DNA of 44,865 bases from Methylobacterium sp. Leaf108 (GCF_001423265.1 NZ_LMND01000035.1:1-44865); one strand, 5' to 3'. Counted from the first letter of the stretch, positions 9,088 through 16,966 are shown. Notes: generated by a model not told the origin, from the sequence alone. Numbers and translations are program-made.

Positions 9088-9972
9088 TCAGCGCGCCCTG
9101 CGCGCCGCCCGCCACAGGCGCCACAGGCGGCGCCAGCGCGGGATTGCGACGACGGTGTTGAGAGGCACGTAGCCCGGTCGCTCCATCGCGGCGAGGTAGG
9201 GCTCGACCAGGGCGACCGGCAGGAACGCGGCGCGTGCGGCCGGCGCCAGGCCGGCCAGGCCGGCGGCGTGGGCGTCGAGGTGGCGCCGGGCCAGCGCCCG
9301 CAGGTCGGCGGTGGCGCGCAGGAGCCCCGGCCCGCCGCGGCCGGTGACGATGTCCTCGCGGGTGACGCCGTAGGGCCTGAGGATGTCGGCGGGCACGTAG
9401 ACCTGGCCCTGGCGGGCGTGCCACGGCAGAGCCCGCAGCAGGCCGGTGACGCCGTAGGCGACGCCGGCATGGCCGGCGGCAGCGGCTCCCCCCGGCTCGG
9501 CCCCGTCGCACAGGACGAGGCTGGCCAGCCGGATGAGCGAGGAGGCGGTCTCGCCGCAATATCCCTCGAGGTCGTTCACCCGCGGCATCGGATCGTCGTA
9601 GAGGTCGAACACCCGTGCATCGATGAGATCGACGAAGGGCTGTCGCCCGAGGCGGCGCTTGACGATGGCGTCGTCGAGGGCGGCGGCCACCGGGTTGGCC
9701 TTGACGTCGCCGCGGGCCTCGCCCTGGAGGGCGTCGCGCCACCATTGCAGCCGGATCTCGCCGGCCATCGGGTTGGTCACCGCCTCGCGCACCCGGGCGA
9801 TGGTGAGGCTGAAGGCATAGATCGCGAACAGATGCGGCCGGAACGCCGCCGGGGCGAACAGGGTGGCGAAATAGCGGTCGGGGTCGCCTTCGCGGACCAG
9901 GTCCTCGCAGTGCCGGAAGGCGAAGGCCAGGCCCTCGCCGGCGGCACCGGCGGTCTCGGCTTTCGTGGTCAT
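9088..9972 (-). CDS. Phytoene/squalene-synthase-like protein, NDUFAF6 type, without aspartate motifs
   Basis: A 294-residue protein with the all-helical head-to-head prenyl synthase fold. In true phytoene or squalene synthases two Asp-rich motifs bind magnesium and diphosphate; here the first (YAFCR..DD..VD) reads IYAFSLTIARVREAV (residues 51-65) and the second (LRD..ED) reads GLLRALPWHARQGQVYVPADI, so both lack the aspartates. The adjoining GEIRLQWWRDAL block matches the form seen in NDUFAF6, the mitochondrial complex I assembly factor of this superfamily. The start overlaps the DUF498 stop by four bases (ATGA). Function as a complex I assembly factor is inferred from sequence type and neighbours; an active carotenoid enzyme is unlikely. 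Confidence 0.8.
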   Translation of the reverse strand: MTTKAETAGAAGEGLAFAFRHCEDLVREGDPDRYFATLFAPAAFRPHLFAIYAFSLTIARVREAVTNPMAGEIRLQWWRDALQGEARGDVKANPVAAALDDAIVKRRLGRQPFVDLIDARVFDLYDDPMPRVNDLEGYCGETASSLIRLASLVLCDGAEPGGAAAAGHAGVAYGVTGLLRALPWHARQGQVYVPADILRPYGVTREDIVTGRGGPGLLRATADLRALARRHLDAHAAGLAGLAPAARAAFLPVALVEPYLAAMERPGYVPLNTVVAIPRWRRLWRLWRAARRAR

Positions 9973-10355
9973 GGCACCGCCACCAGGGCGGCGGCGACCT
10001 TGCGGTTCTCGGCCATCAGGATGTTGTAGGTGCGCGCCGCCGCCCCCGTCTGCATCACGTCGAGGCCGACCCCGGCGTCCTTGAGCCAGCGCCGGAGCGG
10101 TTCGGGCAGGGGCACGATGTCGAGGCCGGTGCCCACCAGGAGGAGCTCGACCTCGCCGGCCGCCAGCTGGACCGGGCGCAGGGCGTCGCGGTCGATGGTG
10201 CGGGCGTCCGCCACGTCCCAGGCCCTGACGCCGGAGGGCAGCATCAGGATGGAACCGCGATGCGACATCTCGGCGAAGCGGAAGCCACCGTTACCGTAGG
10301 CGTCGATGAGGTGGCGACCGGGGACGAAGCCGTCGAGGAGGCTGCCGGACGCCAT
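9969..10355 (-). CDS. DUF498/Mth938-domain protein (NDUFAF3-like)
   Basis: A 128-residue cytosolic protein of the Mth938/DUF498 family. Typical features are the N-terminal IDAYGNGGFRFAEMSHRGSILMLPSGVRAW and the later LLLVGTGLDIVPLPEPLRRWLKDAGVGLDVMQTGAAARTYNILMAENRKVAAALV. The human homologue NDUFAF3 is a complex I assembly factor. The gene starts eight bases after secF ends and overlaps the NDUFAF6-like gene, so it sits inside the Sec accessory operon. No catalytic residues are known for the family; it is thought to act by binding. A link to NADH dehydrogenase assembly in this bacterium is inference. Confidence 0.87.
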   Translation of the reverse strand: MASGSLLDGFVPGRHLIDAYGNGGFRFAEMSHRGSILMLPSGVRAWDVADARTIDRDALRPVQLAAGEVELLLVGTGLDIVPLPEPLRRWLKDAGVGLDVMQTGAAARTYNILMAENRKVAAALVAVP

Positions 10356-10363
10356 GGCCCCGG

Positions 10364-11308
10364 CTACTCCGCCGCCTGCGGCACGCGGGTGGTCGGCCGC
10401 GCCTGGGCCTTCACCCCCGACAGCATCAGGCCGAGGTAGATCAGCACCGGCGTCGAGACGAAGATCGCCGAATAGGTGCAGATCACCACGCCCGCGAGCA
10501 TGACCACGGCAAAGCCGTTGATCGCCTCGCCGCCGAACAGGACCAGGGCCAGCAGCGACAGGAAGGCCGAGGTGCCGGTCATCACGGTGCGCGACATCGT
10601 CGAGTTGATCGACAGGTTGAGCAGTTCGACGGTGGGGATGGTCTTGTAGCGGCGCATGAGCTCGCGGGTCCGGTCGAACACCACGACGGTCTCGTTGAGC
10701 GAGTAGCCGACGATGGTGAGGATCGCGGCGATCGAGGTCATGTTGAACTCGATGCGGGAGATCACGAAGATGCCGATGGTGAGCACGATGTCGTGGAGCG
10801 TGCCGACGATGGCGCCCAGCGCCAGTTCCCGCTCGAACCGGAACCACAGGTAGAGCAGCACCGCCAGGACGGAGAGCACGACGCCCAGGGTGCCCGACTG
10901 AACGAGTTCGCCCGAGACGCGCGGCCCCACGGTCTCGGTGCGCCGGAACTCGAAATCGGCGTCAAAGGCCGCGTGCGCCTTCTGCATCACGGCGGTCTGC
11001 CCCTGCTCGCCGGGCTGGAGCGGGAAGCGCACCAGGATCTGGCCCTCGCCGCCGAGTTCCTGGACTTCGGTCTCGCCGAAGCCGAAACCGTTGGCGGTGT
11101 GGCGCACGGCCGCCACGTCCGCCGTCTTCGACTTCGCCTGCAGTTCGACGAGGGTGCCGCCCTTGAAGTCGATGCCGAAGTTCAGCCCGATCGTCAGGAA
11201 CAGGACCACGGTCGCCACCGACATGAAGGCCGAGAGCGGGAAGGTGAAACGCCGGAACCGCATGAAGTCGAAGTGCGATTCATCGGGCCAGAGGCGGAGC
11301 AGGCGCAT
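10364..11308 (-). CDS. secF: Protein-export membrane protein SecF
   Basis: A 314-residue inner-membrane protein of the RND-like SecF family, partner of SecD; together they use the proton gradient to pull exported proteins out of the Sec channel. It has one N-terminal membrane span (FPLSAFMSVATVVLFLTIGLNFGIDFKGGTLVEL), a periplasmic domain of about 90 residues, then five spans. The family signature GYSLNETVVVFDRTRE is intact, as is GIDFKGG. Secondary blocks INSTMSRTVMTGTSAFLSLLALVLFGG are typical. It follows secD after a 132-bp spacer that I find no gene in, and precedes DUF498 by eight bases. Confidence 0.96.
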   Translation of the reverse strand: MRLLRLWPDESHFDFMRFRRFTFPLSAFMSVATVVLFLTIGLNFGIDFKGGTLVELQAKSKTADVAAVRHTANGFGFGETEVQELGGEGQILVRFPLQPGEQGQTAVMQKAHAAFDADFEFRRTETVGPRVSGELVQSGTLGVVLSVLAVLLYLWFRFERELALGAIVGTLHDIVLTIGIFVISRIEFNMTSIAAILTIVGYSLNETVVVFDRTRELMRRYKTIPTVELLNLSINSTMSRTVMTGTSAFLSLLALVLFGGEAINGFAVVMLAGVVICTYSAIFVSTPVLIYLGLMLSGVKAQARPTTRVPQAAE

Positions 11309-11440
11309 GGTCGGTCTCGAGTCCGTCAGCGAGGATGTGGGCGGTGCCCCTCCTCCATCAATGGGGCGAAACGCCCGCGGGTCAGAACGGCGCGGCGTCC
11401 CGGCAGAGGCAGGCCCCTGCCCGAGGAAGCAGTCCGCCGT

Positions 11441-13048
11441 CTAGAACGGCAGGGCCTTGGGCCGGGCGTAGTTGTACCACAGTGCGATCATCATGCGCGT
11501 GAGGGTCACGGCGGTGATGACGGTGGTGAGGATGCCGAGGATGAACACCACGGCGAAGCCCTTCACCGGGCCCGAACCGAGGAAGAACAGGATCACGGCG
11601 GCGATGGCCATGGTCGAGTTCGAATCGATGATGGTGGCGAACGCCTTGTCGAAGCCCGCCTGCAGGGCCGAGACGATGGAGCGGCCCGCCCGCACCTCCT
11701 CGCGCACGCGCTCGTAGATCAGCACGTTCGAATCCACCGCCGTCCCGATGGTGAGCACGATCCCGGCGATGCCGGGCAGGGTCATGGTCGCCTCGAGCAC
11801 CGACATCAGGCCGAGGATGAGGCCGACGTGGACGATGAGCGCGATGTTGGCGAAGAAGCCGAACACGCCGTAGGTGGCGAACATGAAGGCGATGACGAGG
11901 ACGCCGGCGGCCAGCGTCGCCCACTTGCCGGCCTCGATCGAATCCTTGCCGAGGCCGGGGCCGACGACGCGACGCTCGACGGCGGTGAACTTGGCGGGCA
12001 GGGCGCCGGCGCGGAGCAGCACCGAGAGTTCGTTGGCGTCCTTGACCGTGAAGTTGCCGGTGATCTGGCCCGAACCGCCGGTGATCGGGGTGTTGATGCG
12101 CGGGGCGGAGACGACCTCGTTGTCCAGTACGATCGCCATGCGGCGGCCGACGTTCTCCGAGGTCGCCTGACCGAAGCGCTGGGCGCCCTTCAGGTTGAAC
12201 TTGAAGCTGACCATCGGCTCCTGGGTCTGCTGGTCGAAGGCCGGCTGCGCGTCGGTGAGATCGCCGCCCTCGGCCATGATCCGGCGCTCGACCGGGACCC
12301 TCGCGCCCTTCTCGTCGCGGGACGGCAGCAGGTCGACGTCGCCCGACGGGCTGTCGGACAGCATGCGGAATTCGAGCTTGGCGGTCTTGCCGACCAGCGT
12401 CTCGAGGCGCTGCGGGTCCTGTTCGCCCGGGACCTGGACCAGAATGCGGTCGGCACCCTGCTGCTGGATCGAGGGCTCAAGCGTGCCGGTGCTGTCGATG
12501 CGGCGGCGGATGACCTCGATGCCCTGGCTGACGGCCCGGCGGGTGCGATCGCCGATGCCGGCGTCGGTCAGGACGAGGCGGATGAGGCCGTCGGGCTGCT
12601 CGGTCACGTCGACGGTGCGACCGCCGCTCTGGCCCACCAGCGGATTGGAGATCGGCAGGGACAGTTCCTGCAGCTTGGGCATGACCTTGGCGCGGGCCGC
12701 GGCATCCGAGATGCGGACCTGGACGCCGCGCGGGAGCAGCTGGATACCGCCCTCGGCGCGCACCGATTCCGTCTGCAGGATACGCCGGACGTCGTCGCGA
12801 AGGCCCTTGGCCTGCGACGAGATCAGGTCGTTCTGGTCGACTTCGAGCAGGAGCTGCGATCCGCCCTGAAGGTCGAGCCCGAGCACGATCGCCCGGGTCG
12901 GCACGATCCAGCTCGGGAACCAGCTCGGCAGCGAGGCCATGAAGCCCTTGCGCTGCTCGGGCGAGAAGAAGCTCGGCACGGCCAGGCTCAACCCGATCAA
13001 GATGATCGCGAGGGTCGTGACGATCTTTGTTCGCGAGAAGCGCAGCAT
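11441..13048 (-). CDS. secD: Protein-export membrane protein SecD
   Basis: A 535-residue protein, partner of SecF. Residues 1-35 hold the first membrane span, followed by the motif VLGLDLQGGSQLLLEVD, a large periplasmic P1 region up to about residue 355, and the C-terminal five-span RND-like domain (LAAGVLVIAFMFATYGVFGFFANIALIVHVGLILG, TLPGIAGIVLTIGTAVDSNVLIYERVREEV). The GTAVDSNVLIYERIRE signature, with the aspartate used in proton coupling, is complete. It lies between yajC and secF on the minus strand. A 78-bp gap before it contains an 8-bp hairpin. Confidence 0.96.
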   Translation of the reverse strand: MLRFSRTKIVTTLAIILIGLSLAVPSFFSPEQRKGFMASLPSWFPSWIVPTRAIVLGLDLQGGSQLLLEVDQNDLISSQAKGLRDDVRRILQTESVRAEGGIQLLPRGVQVRISDAAARAKVMPKLQELSLPISNPLVGQSGGRTVDVTEQPDGLIRLVLTDAGIGDRTRRAVSQGIEVIRRRIDSTGTLEPSIQQQGADRILVQVPGEQDPQRLETLVGKTAKLEFRMLSDSPSGDVDLLPSRDEKGARVPVERRIMAEGGDLTDAQPAFDQQTQEPMVSFKFNLKGAQRFGQATSENVGRRMAIVLDNEVVSAPRINTPITGGSGQITGNFTVKDANELSVLLRAGALPAKFTAVERRVVGPGLGKDSIEAGKWATLAAGVLVIAFMFATYGVFGFFANIALIVHVGLILGLMSVLEATMTLPGIAGIVLTIGTAVDSNVLIYERVREEVRAGRSIVSALQAGFDKAFATIIDSNSTMAIAAVILFFLGSGPVKGFAVVFILGILTTVITAVTLTRMMIALWYNYARPKALPF

Positions 13049-13073
13049 CCGCCCGTTCCGTTGTCTTCTTGGC

Positions 13074-13097
13074 GATGCCGGGCGTTACGCCGGCATC
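13074..13097. other. Hairpin in the yajC-secD spacer
   Basis: GATGCCGG at 13074-13081 pairs with CCGGCATC at 13090-13097 around an 8-nt loop. It lies between yajC and secD and could adjust relative expression or mark an RNA processing point; no U-tract follows, so full termination is unlikely. Confidence 0.45.
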
Positions 13098-13126
13098 CTC
13101 AGGCTCTGTCTCAAGACCGCCGAACG

Positions 13127-13465
13127 TCAGGCGGCCTTGACCGGACCGCCCTTGACCCGGACTTCCGAGACCATCGTGCGGACGATCTTGACACGCACGT
13201 TGGGCGCGATCTCGACCTCGAGTTCGGAGGCTTCGTCGGAGACCTTGGTGACGCGGCCGACGAGGCCGCCGGTGGTGACGATGGTGTCGTCGCGGCGCAC
13301 GTTCTTCACCAGGGCCTGATGCTCCTTCACCCGCCGCTGCTGCGGCCGCAGGATCAGGAAGTACATGATGACGAAGATGAGGACGAACGGCACCACCTGC
13401 AAGGCGATGTCCGCTCCACCGGCGGCGGGGCCGGCCGCTTGCGCGAAGGCGGGGGTGATCAGCAC
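13127..13465 (-). CDS. yajC: Preprotein translocase subunit YajC
   Basis: A 112-residue single-span inner-membrane protein, the small member of the SecDF-YajC complex. The N-terminus MLITPAFAQAAG leads into the membrane span LQVVPFVLIFVIMYFLILRPQQRRVKEHQALV, with the family's LRPQ-rich exit from the membrane; the C-terminal half (TIVTTGGLVGRVTKVSDEASELEVEIAPNVRVKIVRTMV) is the cytosolic beta-rich domain. The start is GTG at 13465, supported by GAGGAGT seven bases upstream. It is the first gene of the yajC-secD-secF-DUF498-NDUFAF6-like cluster and is divergent from the ATPase gene. Confidence 0.95.
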   Translation of the reverse strand: MLITPAFAQAAGPAAGGADIALQVVPFVLIFVIMYFLILRPQQRRVKEHQALVKNVRRDDTIVTTGGLVGRVTKVSDEASELEVEIAPNVRVKIVRTMVSEVRVKGGPVKAA

Positions 13466-13675
13466 GCGGTACTCCTCATGAATGGGAACAGCCGGCCACG
13501 CGGCGCGCCGATGGCGGGCGGCCGGGCCGGTCGAAAAGCGCGCGGACTATAGCCACGGGGGACCCGAAAGCAACGCCGCCCGTCCGGCCGAGCGATGGCG
13601 CCGGTGATTTCCGAGGTGCGACCCGCTAAGGAGGCGGCTTTCCGCCAGGGTGCCTGGCGCCACGGACGCCACACG

Positions 13676-14572
13676 ATGACCGCCTCACTGTCGAACGATC
13701 CCGGCGATGCGCTCGCCGCCCGGCTCCTGCCCCTCCTCGAACGCATCGCCGCGGCCCTGGAGCGCGCCGCCCCCGCAGGGTCGCCGCCCCCCGACCTCAC
13801 CGCCGCCGACGCCTTCCTGTGGGGGGCCGAGCGCCGGCTGATGCCGGTGCCGCGGGTGAACCGTGTCGCCATCGGCCTGCTCACCGGCATCGACCGGGCC
13901 CGCGACACGCTGATGGCCAATACGCGACGCTTCGCCGACGGCCTGCCCGCCAACAACGCCCTGCTCTGGGGTGCGCGCGGCATGGGCAAGTCGTCGCTGG
14001 TCAAGGCCGTCCAGGCCGAGATCAACGCAACCCGCTCGCAAGGAGAGCGCCCCCTCAAACTCGTCGAGATCCACCGCGAAGACATCGAGGCGCTGCCCGA
14101 CCTGATGGCGGCCTTGCGGGCCGACCCGCACCGCTGGATCGTGTTCTGCGACGACCTGTCCTTCGACGGGGACGACACCTCCTACAAGTCGCTCAAGACC
14201 GCGCTCGACGGCGGCATCGAGGGCCGGCCGGAAAACGTCCTGTTCTACGCCACCTCCAACCGCCGCCACCTGCTGGCCCGCGACATGGTCGAGAACGAGC
14301 GCTCCACCGCCATCAACCCCGGCGAGGCGGTGGAGGAGAAGGTCTCCCTGTCCGACCGCTTCGGCCTCTGGCTCGGCTTCCACAAGTGCAGCCAGGACGA
14401 CTACCTAGCCATGATCGACGCCTACGTGGCGCAACACGGCCTCCGGGCGGACCCGGCCACGGTCCGGGCCGAAGCGCTGGAATGGGCCGCCACCCGCGGT
14501 TCGCGCTCGGGGCGCGCGGCGTTCCAGTACATCCAGGACCTGGCGGGGCGGCTGGGGCAGACGCTGGGGTGA
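13676..14572 (+). CDS. DUF815-family AAA ATPase
   Basis: A 298-residue P-loop ATPase. The Walker A motif is WGARGMGKSSLVKAV (about residues 100-114) and the Walker B motif is WIVFCDDLSFDGDD (about 152-165), where the paired aspartates replace the usual DE. A sensor-like block LFYATSNRRHLLARDMVENE and the later EEKVSLSDRFGLWLGFHKCSQDDYL are typical of the DUF815 family. Its role is unknown; the gene is conserved beside yajC/secDF in related bacteria. The ATG at 13676 is used since the extra upstream residues read as non-coding; the ribosome site is weak. The stop codon lies inside a long composite hairpin. Confidence 0.87.
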   Translation: MTASLSNDPGDALAARLLPLLERIAAALERAAPAGSPPPDLTAADAFLWGAERRLMPVPRVNRVAIGLLTGIDRARDTLMANTRRFADGLPANNALLWGARGMGKSSLVKAVQAEINATRSQGERPLKLVEIHREDIEALPDLMAALRADPHRWIVFCDDLSFDGDDTSYKSLKTALDGGIEGRPENVLFYATSNRRHLLARDMVENERSTAINPGEAVEEKVSLSDRFGLWLGFHKCSQDDYLAMIDAYVAQHGLRADPATVRAEALEWAATRGSRSGRAAFQYIQDLAGRLGQTLG

Positions 14573-14611
14573 TACGGTTTGCCGCTTGCATCAAGCGTGA
14601 ACCGTATCACC
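14568..14611. terminator. Composite hairpin at the end of the ATPase gene
   Basis: Outer 12-bp perfect stem (GGTGATACGGTT at 14568-14579 with its complement at 14600-14611) enclosing an inner 6-bp stem (CGCTTG at 14583-14588, CAAGCG at 14592-14597). The ATPase stop codon is part of the outer arm. It may work as terminator; the two-level palindrome also resembles a dispersed intergenic repeat. Confidence 0.6.
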
Positions 14612-14755
14612 GAGCCCGGGCGGCGCCTGAGCGAAGCCCATGTCCGCATCACGACGTGATCAACCGGAAATGGCATGAGGAGGGACTCAGGGCAGGTTCA
14701 TCGGCGCCGTGGTCCCCTCTCCCCCACGAACCACCGCAAAAGGAGATCGCGATCC

Positions 14756-15025
14756 GTGAGACGTCTCTTCGCCTGTTCCATCCTGGCCCTGCTGACGACG
14801 ACGGCGGCCCACCCCGCGTTTGACGCCGGCACCGCGAACGGGATCGCGACCCGTCCGATCGTCCTGGTCGGGGATGACGACGACGACGACCGCGGCCGAG
14901 GCTACGGCCAGCGCCGGTATCGCGGCGGCGAGGTCTATCGCGACCGGCGGTTCGGCGACCGCGACCGCGACGATCGTGGCCGCGAGCGGCGGCGCTCCCG
15001 CGACGACGACGACGACGACGATTAG
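14756..15025 (+). CDS. Small exported Asp- and Arg-Asp-rich protein
   Basis: An 89-residue protein starting at GTG, with AAAGGAG about ten bases upstream. Residues 1-20 form a signal peptide (RRLFACSILALLTTTAAHPAF). The mature part has extreme composition: a run of six aspartates (VLVGDDDDDDRGRG), a middle region of RD and RG repeats (YRDRRFGDRDRDDRGRERRRSR), and a terminal run of seven aspartates. Such a chain is likely disordered and could bind cations or nucleic acid/polyphosphate, but that is speculation. The aspartate runs are written almost entirely as GAC codons, so they are simple-sequence DNA prone to slippage. A strong hairpin lies 40 bases downstream. Confidence 0.65.
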   Translation: MRRLFACSILALLTTTAAHPAFDAGTANGIATRPIVLVGDDDDDDRGRGYGQRRYRGGEVYRDRRFGDRDRDDRGRERRRSRDDDDDDD

Positions 15026-15065
15026 GATCGGCTCGCCGGACCGGCCTCAGGCCCGAGGCAAACGG

Positions 15066-15103
15066 CGAGAAGCCTCCGAACGGACCCGTTCGGAGGCTTC
15101 TCG
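15066..15103. terminator. Bidirectional terminator, 17-bp stem
   Basis: CGAGAAGCCTCCGAACG at 15066-15082 pairs perfectly with 15087-15103 around a 4-nt loop (GACC). It lies between the convergent Asp-rich gene and the LytM lipoprotein gene. On the minus-strand side it is followed by CCGTTTGCC, giving a short T-run for the lipoprotein transcript. Confidence 0.85.
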
Positions 15104-15140
15104 ACTGTCGTCGCCGGCCACCGAGGGCCGGGGGCGATTG

Positions 15141-16583
15141 TCAGTTGCTGGCCAGATGCGGCATCGGGTCGACCGGGGTCGCGCCCTTGCGGATCTCGAA
15201 GTGCAGCTGCGGCGAGGTCACGTTGCCGGTGGCGCCGGACTTGGCGATGGTCTGGCCGCGCTTGACCTTCTCGCCGGGGCGGACGTCGAGTTCGCCGTTG
15301 TGGGCGTAGGCCGAGACGTAGCCGTTCGAGTGGCGCACCAGCACCAGCTTGCCGTAGCCCTTCACGTCCGAGCCGGCATAGGCGACGGTGCCGTCTTCGG
15401 CCGCCTTCACCGGCGTGCCCTCGGGCACCGCGATGTTGATGCCCTCGTTGCCCGAGGACCCGTAGCCGGTGATGACGCGGCCCTTGGCCGGCCAGCGGAA
15501 CGACTGGTCTGACGCGGCCGGGGCGACCGAAGCCGTGGTGGCGGGTTCGGCGGGCGCCACGGCGGCCACCTTCACCGGCGTCGCCTTGGCGGCGGCCTCG
15601 GCGGCCTTGGCGTCGGCGGCAGCGGTCTTGGCTTCGGCCGCGGCCGTCTTGGCCTCGGCGGAGGCCGTCTTGGCCTCCGCGGCCTTGCGGGCGGCGTCCT
15701 TGGCGGCTTCGGCGCGGGCGAGCTTGGCCTCGGCCTCGGCGGACTTGCGCGCGGCCTCGGCCTTCGCCTTGGCGGGATCGGACTTGGCGGGATCCGACTT
15801 GCCCGAATCCGACTTCGCCTCGACCTTCGGCTCGGCCTTGATCTCGATCTTGCGGACCGTCTTGTCGGTCTTCGTCTCGGATTTGGCGTCCTTCGGCTCG
15901 ACCTTGGCCACGGCCTGGCCGGGCCGAACGTGCTTCTTGGCCGCCGCGTCCTTGGCCGCGTCCTTGGCGACTTCCTTGGCGGTCTCCGCCTTGGTCTCGG
16001 CCGCCTTGCGGGCCGCCGTGGCCTCGGCGAGCTTGCGGTCGGCCACGATCTTGCGCGCCTCGGCGAGCTTCTTCTCGTCTGCGAGCCGGTTGGCCTCGAC
16101 CAGGCGCTTGGCCTCGGCGAGCCTCTCGACTTCGGCCGCCTTGCGGGCGGCCTCGGCGGCGCGCTTCTCGGCGGCCTTGTCGACGACCTTCTCGGCCGCC
16201 TTGGGCGAGAGGGACATCGGCGGCGGGGCGGGGCGCGTCGCGGTCCGGCCGGCGTCGGGGTTCAGGCCCGAGACCATGCCCCCCGACACGGGCGCCATCG
16301 GCTCGGCGGAGGCGACCCGCGTCGAGGGGGACAGCGGTGCCGTCGCCGTCGGGCGGGGCGACATCCGCATGCCGGGAGAGGCCAGGGCCTCGGACTCGAC
16401 CCGGCCCGTGCGGATCGGGGCGCTGGGCCCTTCCTCGGGCAGGCTGCCGGTGGCGGCGGGCTCGCTGGAAGAGGAAGCGAAGGGATTCCCGAAGGGGTCC
16501 CCCAGTCGCGAAGCATCCGATGAGCAGGCGGCAGCTCCGCTGCCGATCACTCCGATGAGAGCGAAGCGCGACAGCGTCTTCAT
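15141..16583 (-). CDS. NlpD-like LytM/M23 lipoprotein with long Ala/Lys/Glu coiled coil
   Basis: A 480-residue envelope protein. Residues 1-20 form a lipoprotein signal ending in GSGAAAC, so Cys20 should be lipidated. A Ser/Pro-rich linker is followed by a region of about 200 residues of alanine, lysine and glutamate (roughly 150-350) that should form long helices or coiled coil. The C-terminal LytM domain (about 385-475) runs from WPAKGRVITGYGSSGNEGINIAVPEG to SAYAHNGELDVRPGEKVKRGQ and SPQLHFEIRKG. The usual first zinc ligands (H-x-x-x-D) read NEGIN, as in E. coli NlpD (NKGID), so it is probably an activator of cell-wall amidases during division. A start at 16649 would put the lipobox too far in. 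Confidence 0.88.
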   Translation of the reverse strand: MKTLSRFALIGVIGSGAAACSSDASRLGDPFGNPFASSSSEPAATGSLPEEGPSAPIRTGRVESEALASPGMRMSPRPTATAPLSPSTRVASAEPMAPVSGGMVSGLNPDAGRTATRPAPPPMSLSPKAAEKVVDKAAEKRAAEAARKAAEVERLAEAKRLVEANRLADEKKLAEARKIVADRKLAEATAARKAAETKAETAKEVAKDAAKDAAAKKHVRPGQAVAKVEPKDAKSETKTDKTVRKIEIKAEPKVEAKSDSGKSDPAKSDPAKAKAEAARKSAEAEAKLARAEAAKDAARKAAEAKTASAEAKTAAAEAKTAAADAKAAEAAAKATPVKVAAVAPAEPATTASVAPAASDQSFRWPAKGRVITGYGSSGNEGINIAVPEGTPVKAAEDGTVAYAGSDVKGYGKLVLVRHSNGYVSAYAHNGELDVRPGEKVKRGQTIAKSGATGNVTSPQLHFEIRKGATPVDPMPHLASN

Positions 16584-16636
16584 CCCTCGACCAGTCCCGC
16601 GAACCCGCATCGACGCACCCGTTAGCCTGACGCAAC

Positions 16637-16653
16637 TTGATGACGTCATTCAA
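16637..16653. promoter_or_regulatory. Operator-like palindrome upstream of the LytM lipoprotein gene
   Basis: The 10-bp perfect palindrome ATGACGTCAT (16640-16649) sits in a longer near-palindrome TTGATGACGTCATTCAA, 54 bases before the lipoprotein start. Its symmetry and place between genes suggest a dimeric regulator site; the regulator is unknown. Confidence 0.4.
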
Positions 16654-16711
16654 ACGGGATTCAGGTTAAGCAACCGTTCCTGCCGACCCCATTTCCGCCC
16701 CGATCGGGTTC

Positions 16712-16966
16712 TCAGTGCTGCGGGGTCGTGGTGAACCCGCCCGCGCGGATGCGCTCGGGAAACCCTTCGGCGTAGCGGGCGGTCGCCTCCTCACCGTAGG
16801 TGGTGACCAGTTCCTGGAAGGCCGCGAACAGGGCGGCCTGGGCCATGCAGTCCCCGTCGAGACCATCGAGGCAGCCTTCCGCGAACGCTTCCGAGACGTA
16901 GCCGAGCGCGGCGCGCTTGTCGTCGATGTCGGCCTCGAAGGGGGAAGGGGCGGTTTCGGTCTGCAT
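16712..16966 (-). CDS. Short conserved-looking acidic helical protein, unknown function
   Basis: An 84-residue soluble protein that I do not recognise. It has no signal peptide or membrane span. The sequence DIDDKRAALGYVSEAFAEGCLDGLDGDCMAQAALFAAFQELVTTYGEEATARYAEGFPERIRAG reads as a mostly helical single domain with two cysteines (GC and DC, 11 residues apart). Composition and codon use match the flanking genes. ATG at 16966 is chosen since the residues before it (to 17023) look like read-through of spacer; neither start has a good ribosome site. It is on the same strand as, and upstream of, the NlpD-like gene, 128 bp away. Confidence 0.6.
   Translation of the reverse strand: MQTETAPSPFEADIDDKRAALGYVSEAFAEGCLDGLDGDCMAQAALFAAFQELVTTYGEEATARYAEGFPERIRAGGFTTTPQH

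Noticed and set aside
14874..15022. GAC simple-sequence runs considered as a CRISPR-like or satellite array
   Set aside because: They are in-frame aspartate codons of a small exported protein, without spacers.
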